64,000 nt of DNA from positions 50,438 to 114,437 of the forward strand of contig CAYXXZ010000002.1 of assembly GCA_964469165.1 (NCBI GenBank). Direction: 5' to 3'. A program made the translations under genes and the position numbers. Below the pieces are notes generated by a model. It did no database searches. It was not told the origin of the DNA and saw only the letters and a list, made by a program, of their open reading frames with translations. The first letter of the stretch is position 1, and every line of letters starts with the position of its first letter. This document shows, piece by piece, positions 1-6,730 of the stretch. The stretch comes from CAYXXZ01 sp964469165. GTDB lineage: Bacteria; Pseudomonadota; Gammaproteobacteria; Pseudomonadales; Porticoccaceae.

Positions 1-321
1 TGTTTTTCCTTGATGGAACCATCACTACCCCTGCTGCTGAAAAGAGCCGGCATGCATTTCAGGCGTGTCGGCGAAGACTTTGAATTTCGCGGCTTGCGAG
101 CGGCCTACTACGGCAACCTGGACAACCTGTTCGGCAAGGCGCCGCCCGATTTGAAACGCTATTTTTCGACGGTGCGCGAACAGTTCGCGCCTCTGCTCGT
201 CACCCGAACCAAAGCCTATCCCCCCGCCGCCCTCAGCCCGCCCCGGCAACACAACGACAGATTCGAGCTGCCAAGTCACAGGTCCGACGCACGGGATTGC
301 CTGCAAAGGTGTGCGTGTTGA
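1..321 (+). CDS. PEP-CTERM/exosortase-associated acyltransferase, 3' end only
   Basis: The reading frame is open from base 1 and ends at the TGA at 319-321, so the gene is cut by the window edge and only about 106 C-terminal residues are seen. The stretch around residues 13-40 (LLKRAGMHFRRVGE, then FEFRGLRAAYYGN) resembles the C-terminal part of the GNAT-like N-acyltransferases that accompany PEP-CTERM/exosortase loci (FeeM/LuxI-like fold). Those enzymes are thought to transfer an acyl chain to an amino-acid-like acceptor; the substrate here is unknown. The next gene overlaps its last codons, suggesting one transcript. The final ~30 residues look poorly conserved. Identification rests on this short segment plus the neighbourhood. 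Confidence 0.6.
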   Translation, partial: CFSLMEPSLPLLLKRAGMHFRRVGEDFEFRGLRAAYYGNLDNLFGKAPPDLKRYFSTVREQFAPLLVTRTKAYPPAALSPPRQHNDRFELPSHRSDARDCLQRCAC

Positions 322-1919
322 GAAACCTGGACAGTGCCGTAGCAGCGTTCAGGGAAGCCCTCGGCGACGGCAATGTCAGTGTGGAGCGCCATGAGATCGA
401 GCGCTACGAACGCGCCACCTTCCACTGGCAAAGCACCATCCCGGCACTGATACGCCCCGCCAACGTCGCCGAAGTGCAGCACTGTCTGCACATCGCCAAC
501 CGCTTCCGGGTGCCGCTCTATCCCATCAGCACCGGCCTGAATACCGGTTATGGTTCTGCCGCGCCCGTCGTGTCGGGTTGCGTTGTCATGGAGCTCAAAC
601 GTCTCGACCGCATCGTCGAATACAACGCCGACCTCGGCTATGTGCGCGTGGAGCCAGGGGTGACGCAGCAACAGCTCTACGATTTTTTGCAGGCCCAGGA
701 TGCGCCTTTCTGGCTGGATGTCACGGGCTCTTATCCCCATCACAGCCTGATCGGAAATATTGCCGAAAGGGGGTTCGGCCATACCGCCTACTCGGATCAC
801 TTTGCGCATGCCGGTGGCTTTGACGTGGTATTGCCCAACGGCGAGCTGCTGGCCACGGGCTTTGGACAATACGAAAACGCCAAGGCGGCGGGAACCTATC
901 GCTGGGGCGTCGGCCCCCACTACGACGGGCTGTTCACCCAGTCCAACCTCGGCGTCATCGTACAGGCCACGATCTGGCTGATGCCCAAGCCGGAATACGC
1001 GCAATTTTTTTCCTGTCGCATTCAGCATGACGAGGAATTGCCGCAGTTGATCGAACTGCTGCGCCCCTTGCGACTCGATGGTACGGTGCGCAGCGCCATG
1101 CATATCGGCAATGACTACAAGATGATTTCCGCCATTCAGGGCTATCCGTGGCAAGAGGCAAAAGGCGAGACGCCGTTACCCGCCGAGGTACTGCGTGCGA
1201 AAGTGAAAGCCTGGGACTGCGGCTCCTGGAACGTCTCCGGCGCGCTCTACGGCACGCGGGCGACGGTGGCGGATGCGCGACGGCGCTTGCAACGTCAATT
1301 GCGCGGCAAGGTGAAACGCCTGCGATTTCTCGATGAGCGCTTGCTGGGAATAATCGAGCGATTTGCCCGGCCTTACCAGTGGCTGACCGGCGTCGACCTT
1401 CCTGAGCTGATGAAAATACTGAAGCCGGTATTCGGCATGACCCAGGGCATGCCCTCTCCCGGGATGCTGCCCAGCAATTATTGGCGCAAAAAGAAATTTC
1501 CCGCGGTGTCTCACAACCTCAGCCCGGAACAGGACAACTGCGGCGTCATGTGGCTGGCGCCGGTGGCGCCCACCAGCGGTGAACACACGGCGGCGATATG
1601 GCAGATCGTCAAGGCCACCATGCTCGATCACGGTTTCGAACCCTCGGTGTCCATCACCCTGATCAGTGAGCGCAGCATCGATTGCGTTGTGAATCTTTCC
1701 TACGATCGCGACATTCCGGGTGAAGACATGCGCGCCATGGCCTGCCACGACGAATTGTTGCAGCAGCTCTGTCAGGCGGGTTACTACCCCTACCGTCTCG
1801 GCATCCAGAGCATGGCAAAAATGCCTCCCAGAACGGCAGCCCACGAAACCTTCTTCAGAAGCCTGCGCGAGGCGCTGGATCCCAATGGCATCCTGGCGCC
1901 CGGAAGATACCTGCCATGA
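297..1919 (+). CDS. FAD-binding oxidase/dehydrogenase, VAO/PCMH family
   Basis: A protein of about 535-540 residues with an N-terminal PCMH-type FAD-binding domain (about residues 45-225). The segment IRPANVAEVQHCL, then PISTGLNTGYGSA and VRVEPGVTQQQLYDFL, is typical of the vanillyl-alcohol oxidase/p-cresol methylhydroxylase family, which oxidises phenolic or alcohol substrates with FAD. The C-terminal part ends in DPNGILAPGRY, the usual closing motif of this family. The start is uncertain. TTG at 297 opens the frame, while GTG 309, GTG 315 and TTG 318 follow; AAGG at 306-309 suits TTG 318 best. It overlaps the acyltransferase end, so translational coupling is likely. The substrate is unknown; a joint role with the acyltransferase in making a small acylated molecule is inference. 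Confidence 0.8.
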   Translation: MPAKVCVLRNLDSAVAAFREALGDGNVSVERHEIERYERATFHWQSTIPALIRPANVAEVQHCLHIANRFRVPLYPISTGLNTGYGSAAPVVSGCVVMELKRLDRIVEYNADLGYVRVEPGVTQQQLYDFLQAQDAPFWLDVTGSYPHHSLIGNIAERGFGHTAYSDHFAHAGGFDVVLPNGELLATGFGQYENAKAAGTYRWGVGPHYDGLFTQSNLGVIVQATIWLMPKPEYAQFFSCRIQHDEELPQLIELLRPLRLDGTVRSAMHIGNDYKMISAIQGYPWQEAKGETPLPAEVLRAKVKAWDCGSWNVSGALYGTRATVADARRRLQRQLRGKVKRLRFLDERLLGIIERFARPYQWLTGVDLPELMKILKPVFGMTQGMPSPGMLPSNYWRKKKFPAVSHNLSPEQDNCGVMWLAPVAPTSGEHTAAIWQIVKATMLDHGFEPSVSITLISERSIDCVVNLSYDRDIPGEDMRAMACHDELLQQLCQAGYYPYRLGIQSMAKMPPRTAAHETFFRSLREALDPNGILAPGRYLP

Positions 1920-2031
1920 ACTATCTACGCGAAATTCATCTGTCGGAAAACTTTACAAACCGGAATTACCAGGCGTGGCGAAATACCGCCCCGCATCCCC
2001 AACATTATGTTTTATAAAAATATTTTATGAA

Positions 2032-2047
2032 TGGCACGGATTCTGCT
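2032..2047 (+). promoter_or_regulatory. Sigma-54 (-24/-12) promoter of the PEP-CTERM gene
   Basis: TGGCACGGATTCTGCT matches the RpoN consensus TGGCAC-N5-TTGCW with one difference in the core (C for the first T of TTGC). GG and GC have the required 10-base gap. It lies 131 bases upstream of the PEP-CTERM gene's ATG, giving a predicted transcript start near 2058. The same locus encodes PrsR, a sigma-54-dependent activator. The 1920-2031 stretch before it is AT-rich and holds no other feature I recognise. Confidence 0.75.
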
Positions 2048-2178
2048 TTAAAACCGTTGTACAGAGAAAATAGCACCGTCGCCATGACGGCTGCTATGAG
2101 ACAAGGGTTGTGGCCCGCTCGAATATCAATGAGCTCGGCAGGTCACGAAAGAAAATGTGTCATTACGGAGTAAGCATC

Positions 2179-3039
2179 ATGAACATGAAAAAAATACTGG
2201 CCGGGCTTATCTTCACATCCAGCGGTCTCTTCACAGTTGGTGCGTCAGCTGCTCTCGTCACAAACTGGGACTGGACCTCGGATGGTGGCTTCGTCACCGG
2301 CGCCGCAACCTGCAGTAACGGCGCCGAGGCCGCCTGTAACCTGCAATACGACAATGCTTCAGGCGTAACTCCAAGCGGCGTCGCCGGCACCGCCAGCGTC
2401 ATGACCTGGGGAACGCCCTCGACGTCACCCGGCGCCAATGGCAATCAAAGCGGCTTGCAGGGTGTATTCGGCGCATCGGGCGCGGGGCCTTACGACGCAC
2501 AGCTACTCGGCTCGGGTCCGATAGCGATTCCCCTGTTCCCACAACTGATCACCAATAATGGCTGGAGCAACACGGGCGCCGCAGTCCACTACAACAACAT
2601 CATTACCTCGAATGGCGGCCACATGGACACCTCGAAGTTGACCACGACCTTCCAGCTGCTCGCGCCGCTGGCAGGGCCGGTAAATTCGACGGACATCGAC
2701 ATCGAGTTTCTTGAAAGCAACAACACGGCTCCCTGCCCTGGGGCCAATCCCCATGGCACCGTCTGCGACGATGTGTTTTCTGTGAGCTCACTGCCGCCGC
2801 CCATCGTCTTCATGTATGACGGTATCACCTACACACTGTCCTTCCAGTTCGCGGACGGCCCCGGAGCCATCGTTGACGGCAACACGATCTACACGGCAGA
2901 GGAGGCACCTGGCACCGCCGTCATGTTCGTACAGGCCCGCATCGATGCCAGAGTGATTCCAGTACCTGGCGTTCTCGCTCTGATGGGCATGGGCCTCATA
3001 CTCCTTGGTTGGAGAGTACGTGGGCGCAAAGCCTACTGA
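2179..3039 (+). CDS. PEP-CTERM sorting-domain surface protein (THxN-like)
   Basis: Secreted protein of 286 residues. The start is ATG 2179, preceded by GGAG at 2167-2170 and followed by a clear signal peptide (MNMKKILAGLIF ... ASA). The C-terminus is a tripartite sorting signal: VIPVPG in place of V-PEP, a hydrophobic helix (VLALMGMGLILLGW), then the basic tail RVRGRKAY. Exosortase-type enzymes are proposed to cut and anchor such proteins in the envelope. The body is rich in Gly, Ser, Thr and Asn, with a VMTWGTP motif and VHYNN, which recalls the THxN group of PEP-CTERM proteins (T replaced by V). It stands alone between a sigma-54-type promoter and a strong terminator, so it is probably expressed as a single-gene unit under PrsK/PrsR control. 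Confidence 0.85.
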   Translation: MNMKKILAGLIFTSSGLFTVGASAALVTNWDWTSDGGFVTGAATCSNGAEAACNLQYDNASGVTPSGVAGTASVMTWGTPSTSPGANGNQSGLQGVFGASGAGPYDAQLLGSGPIAIPLFPQLITNNGWSNTGAAVHYNNIITSNGGHMDTSKLTTTFQLLAPLAGPVNSTDIDIEFLESNNTAPCPGANPHGTVCDDVFSVSSLPPPIVFMYDGITYTLSFQFADGPGAIVDGNTIYTAEEAPGTAVMFVQARIDARVIPVPGVLALMGMGLILLGWRVRGRKAY

Positions 3040-3067
3040 TCGCGCCGATCGCGATACGTCCAACATA

Positions 3068-3095
3068 GCCGATCCCGCAGGGGATCGGCTTTTTT
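3068..3095 (+). terminator. Rho-independent terminator after the PEP-CTERM gene
   Basis: A perfect 9-bp stem (GCCGATCCC / GGGATCGGC), extendable by one A-T pair, with a GCAG loop and followed by T6. It starts 28 bases after the PEP-CTERM stop codon. Confidence 0.93.
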
Positions 3096-3184
3096 GCTTG
3101 TTGCGGATTTTGTTTGTTGTTCGTTGTTACGAATATTACAAAGTGGTCGGAATGTAGCTTGCAACCCTGTGTGAAGGTGAAGCG

Positions 3185-3369
3185 AGCTATAAGCCGTAAG
3201 CTCTAAGTTTGAGCACTGAAGGAGCGGAGCTCGCCCGCCGTTTACGCAGTAGTCGGAAATTCAGGCGGCAGTTCTGTGTGAGGATAAATGAGCTATAAGC
3301 TATAAACGGGAACACGGAAAGAGCGGAGTTCTACCAACGTTCAACTTGGAGTTTACCGCTTATAGCTCA
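3185..3369. repeat. Tandem pair of heptamer-arm intergenic elements
   Basis: Seven-base units run without interruption: AGCTATA-AGCCGTA-AGCTCTA at 3185-3205 and AGCTATA-AGCTATA at 3291-3304. An inverted arm (TTTACCG-CTTATAG-CTCA) lies at 3352-3369. Two related copies sit in tandem, about 106 bases apart, because GTGGTCGGAA at 3143 and GTAGTCGGAA at 3249 introduce each copy. This element and the preceding terminator fill the gap 3040-3393; no gene is seen there. Confidence 0.8.
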
Positions 3370-3393
3370 ATTCCAGCCAGGAGTGAACAGCAC

Positions 3394-6210
3394 ATGAACC
3401 TTACAGCGAATAAAAACAAACCGGCCCGGGCGATCGCCATGGTTGTTCGCACCTTCCTTCGCCCGGCACTATATTTTTCCCTGGCGGCGGTAATGAGCGC
3501 GTGTTCACAGCAGATTTCGGAGCAGGAATTGCTGGGCAGGGCCCAGGCCGCCTTCGCCGAGGGCGACTTGAAGTCAGCCGTCATCGACGTCAAGACAGCG
3601 CTTCAACAAAACGCCGACAACACCCAGGCACGGCGCCTGCTCGGAGAAATCTACGCCTTCCAGCAAGACCCGATTGCCGCCGCCGACGAGTTCGAACGCG
3701 CACTGCGCCACAGCAACGACGACGAGTTGCGTGTGCTCTACGCGCGCGCTCTGGTGACAGCAAGCCGGGGCGAGCTGCTGCTGGGGCTGCACGACGCGGA
3801 TAACTTTGTCAGTGTCGAGCGCAACCCGCAGTACCTCACGGCCCTGGCGCTCGCGCAGATTGCCGCCGGGCAGCCGGTACTGGCAAGAGAGCTCCTCGAC
3901 GAGGCGCTGCTGACAGGCGCGGACGATCCCTATGTGGCGACGGCCTACGCGTTCTACCTGTTGCTGCATGGCGGCGGGCCGGAAGAGGCGCAAGCCACGC
4001 TGATGGATACGCTGGCGCAACACCCCGGCCACGTCGAAGCCTGGAGCCTGCTGGGCGACATTCAGCAAATGCGCACGGAGTTCGCCAACGCCGAAGCCAG
4101 CTACACCAAGGCCGTCAAACTCAATCCCTACAGACTTGCGGACCGCCTCAATCTGATCGTCATGCGTATCGAGCAGGGCGAACTGGATGCGGCGCGAAGC
4201 GAGCTGCAGCCACTGTTGACCAATAATCCCAACCACCCTGGTGTCAATTTCGTTCAGGGCAGAATGCTCATGGCCAGCGGCGACGATGCCGCTGCCTTGG
4301 AGGCTTTTTACAAGGTTCTCAGCGATGTGCCCAACCATCCCGGCAGCCTCTACCTTGCCGCCGTCGCCAATCGCCGCGAGGGCAATCTCTCCACCGCACT
4401 GAATCAGTTGAACAGCTACCTGGTCATCCGCCCCAAAGACCTGAGCGGGCGTCTGCAGCTCGCCAATCTGCACCTGCTCCTGGACAATCCACAGGAAGCG
4501 GAAGACATTGCCCGAACCATACTGGCGCAACACCCGGAGCACCAGGCCGCCATGGGGCTGCTGGCCGCCAGCCTGAGCGCCCGAGGTGCACACCAGGAAA
4601 GTATCGCGCTCTACCAGCGCATCGTGGCGCTGCAACCCGATTCCACAGCCGCTCGCCTGGCACTCGGTTCTGCCTTGCAACGCGCGGGCGACAGCACGGC
4701 GAGCATCGCTCAGTTTCGCGACGCGCGGGATCGGGATCCGCAGTCCAATGCCGCGTGGGAGCACCTGATTCAGATGTTGGTGATCAGCGGCGACCTGGCC
4801 GATGCCGGCAAGGAGGCCGAGGCCTATGCCACGGCATTTCCGACAAGCGCCCGCCCCAACCTCTTTCTCGGCGGCGTCGCACTGCAAAAACAGGATCTTT
4901 CCGCAGCGCACTCGTATCTCGAACGGGCGCTGGCGCTCGATCCCGGCAATGTCGCCGCCAACAGGGCGCTGGCCGCGCTGGCCGGCGACGACCTGGAACA
5001 AGCGCGCAAGCGCTATATGGATGCTCTTGCCCACCACCCCGACGATGCCACCAGCCTGTTGAATCTGGCGGCCATCGAAGGTGCGCGCGGTGATTTTCGC
5101 GCCATGGAGAGTAACCTGAACACGGCGGTGAAAGCAGACAGCAACGCGCTGTCTCCACGTCTTTCGCTGGCGCGCCTCAAACTCGAACAGGGGCGCGCCG
5201 CCGACGCTGTAACCCTGTTGAACGATATTCGCGACCATCACCGCAGCGAACCAGGGGTCTGGCTGTTGCTGACAGAAGCGCTGCTGGCCGTCGGTGATGT
5301 GGCGGCGGCATCGGAAGCCGCGGAGAATCTCCTGGATCTGCTGCCGAACGACGAAGTTGCACTGGCGACCGTGGCGCGCGTGGAATTGCGCAACGGCCGC
5401 TTTGCCGACGCCGAGGCGCACCTGCGCAAGGCCCTGGAGAAACAGGCGGACAATATCCCTCTGCACAAGCTGCTGGCCGACGCCCTCATGGGCCAGGGCA
5501 AGCTGGAGGAAACCAGCGCATTGCTTGCCGCGCTGCCGCCGGAAGAAGCCAACGAACCGACCACGCAGGTCGCCCTGGGGCGCATCGCACTGGCGAGCAA
5601 CCAGCCCGCGGAAGCGGAGGCGTACCTGCGCAAGGCGATGAGCGCGAATCCCAACGCCATGACATTGCTGTGGTTGGGCGGCGCCATTACCGCACAGGGC
5701 AGAAGCAGCGAAGCGCTCGGCCTCCTCGCCACCTGGCTCGCCGACAATCCCGATGACGTGCTTGTCCGCAACCAGCTGGCGGCGTCCTATCTGCAGTCCG
5801 GGCGAGAACTGGAAGCGCGCGGGCAATACCAGGAAATTCTACAAAAAATGCCAGACAACGTACTCATTCTGAACAATCTGGCGTGGCTTTTCCGCACTGA
5901 CGATCCTCAGCGGGCTCTGGCTTACATAGAAAAAGCCAACAGGCTGGCACCGGACAATGCGCAGGTCAAGGATACTTACGCGATGATCCAGCTGGAGCGC
6001 AATGCGATCCGCGAAGCCCTGGCGCTCAATCAGAAAGCCCTGGAACTGACGCCGGACAATCCGCAATTGCTGTACCACCGCACAATGATTCTGAGGGCCG
6101 ACGGCCAGAACGAAGAGGTCATCAGAATTCTCGAAAAACTGGTCACGCAACCCGATTTTGCACAAATGGAAGAAGCGCGCTCGCTATTGGTACAGCTGCG
6201 TGGCTCGTAG
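3394..6210 (+). CDS. prsT: PEP-CTERM system TPR-repeat lipoprotein PrsT
   Basis: Protein of 938 residues made almost wholly of tetratricopeptide repeats, matching the size and layout of the TPR lipoprotein found in PEP-CTERM/exopolysaccharide loci. ATG 3394 is chosen because AGGAG lies at 3379-3383 and because an upstream TTG falls inside a repeat element. The N-terminus is basic, then hydrophobic (LRPALYFSLAAVMSAC), ending in a lipobox with Cys 35 or so, so it should be a lipoprotein facing the periplasm. Repeats with the A-x-A-x-L-x-P-D-N pattern continue to the C-terminus. The role is inferred as a scaffold in polymer export or protein sorting. It stands alone on the plus strand between repeat elements; the convergent genes begin after 6700. 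Confidence 0.88.
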   Translation: MNLTANKNKPARAIAMVVRTFLRPALYFSLAAVMSACSQQISEQELLGRAQAAFAEGDLKSAVIDVKTALQQNADNTQARRLLGEIYAFQQDPIAAADEFERALRHSNDDELRVLYARALVTASRGELLLGLHDADNFVSVERNPQYLTALALAQIAAGQPVLARELLDEALLTGADDPYVATAYAFYLLLHGGGPEEAQATLMDTLAQHPGHVEAWSLLGDIQQMRTEFANAEASYTKAVKLNPYRLADRLNLIVMRIEQGELDAARSELQPLLTNNPNHPGVNFVQGRMLMASGDDAAALEAFYKVLSDVPNHPGSLYLAAVANRREGNLSTALNQLNSYLVIRPKDLSGRLQLANLHLLLDNPQEAEDIARTILAQHPEHQAAMGLLAASLSARGAHQESIALYQRIVALQPDSTAARLALGSALQRAGDSTASIAQFRDARDRDPQSNAAWEHLIQMLVISGDLADAGKEAEAYATAFPTSARPNLFLGGVALQKQDLSAAHSYLERALALDPGNVAANRALAALAGDDLEQARKRYMDALAHHPDDATSLLNLAAIEGARGDFRAMESNLNTAVKADSNALSPRLSLARLKLEQGRAADAVTLLNDIRDHHRSEPGVWLLLTEALLAVGDVAAASEAAENLLDLLPNDEVALATVARVELRNGRFADAEAHLRKALEKQADNIPLHKLLADALMGQGKLEETSALLAALPPEEANEPTTQVALGRIALASNQPAEAEAYLRKAMSANPNAMTLLWLGGAITAQGRSSEALGLLATWLADNPDDVLVRNQLAASYLQSGRELEARGQYQEILQKMPDNVLILNNLAWLFRTDDPQRALAYIEKANRLAPDNAQVKDTYAMIQLERNAIREALALNQKALELTPDNPQLLYHRTMILRADGQNEEVIRILEKLVTQPDFAQMEEARSLLVQLRGS

Positions 6211-6219
6211 GGTTTTTGA

Positions 6220-6240
6220 AGCTGTAAGCCATAAGCTTTG
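6220..6240. repeat. Heptamer-arm remnant (AGCTGTA-AGCCATA-AGCTTTG)
   Basis: Three 7-base units start 10 bases after the prsT stop codon. No clear inverted partner is seen nearby, so this is a half element or a decayed copy. The stretch 6292-6522 that follows the next palindrome contains no gene, hairpin or promoter that I can support. Confidence 0.6.
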
Positions 6241-6263
6241 CCTGTTGACTCCCGAGGCCTATC

Positions 6264-6291
6264 GTAGGGGCAATTCATGAATTGCCCCTAC
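6264..6291. repeat. 28-bp perfect palindrome, copy 1
   Basis: A perfectly self-complementary sequence whose half-site is GTAGGGGCAATTCA. An identical 28-base copy lies at 15719-15746. Both are in gene-free gaps of the exopolysaccharide locus. This type of short palindrome is a known kind of interspersed element; it could also act as a hairpin in RNA. Confidence 0.85.
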
Positions 6292-6522
6292 ACGCGCAGG
6301 AAAAAAGAGCTTGGCCAACGTGAAGATCACGGCATAGAAATATACAAGTCCGTAACCCAAATTCGGGACGACCGTGTAAACAGAACCCCTGCAAGAACCT
6401 AGTTCTGCCAGAGTTCAACGTAGAGCCTGCTCATAATTTCTCGATCCAGCACTGTTCGCCTCAATTACAGGTTTCCCGTAAACACCGAGACAACACCACG
6501 GCGGAGGCACTGGGCCTGCCCC

Positions 6523-6595
6523 TGCAGGAGCCTGCCCGCAGGCGACACAACCACCGGGACACACGGCAATGGTCGCCTGCAGGCAGGCTTCTACA
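6523..6595. repeat. REP-like hairpin element
   Basis: Inverted arms TGCAGGAGCCTGCCCGCAGG and GCCTGCAGGCAGGCTTCTAC flank a loop with ACACAACCACCGGGAC. The loop is the reverse complement of the loops in the copies at 17252 and 28276, so this copy is inverted relative to those. It is followed by AAGGTGTCGCGCCATCTCCT, a tail also found after the copy at 17252. Confidence 0.8.
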
Positions 6596-6648
6596 AGGTG
6601 TCGCGCCATCTCCTCTGCAGCCGCGAAATCCTCGTCGCGACGCTTGGT

Positions 6649-6730
6649 GAGCTGTAAGCGATAAGCAGGAGCACTGCAAAAACCGAGTTTTACCCGCGTT
6701 CAACTTAGAGCTTACAGCTTACAGCTCACC
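6649..6730. repeat. Heptamer-arm element overlapping a gene end
   Basis: Left arm GAGCTGTAAGCGATAAGC (6649-6666) and right arm GCTTACAGCTTACAGCTC (6710-6727) are inverted copies around a 43-base core. The right arm runs into the heparinase-type gene: its last codons and TAA stop (6719-6721 on the minus strand) are part of the repeat. Confidence 0.8.

Noticed and set aside
3574..5826. Long open frame on the minus strand opposite prsT
   Set aside because: It mirrors codon bias of a GC-rich TPR gene; it has no recognisable domain and prsT is clearly the coding strand. The same holds for long open frames opposite ftsH, glmM, ctpA and gpmI.
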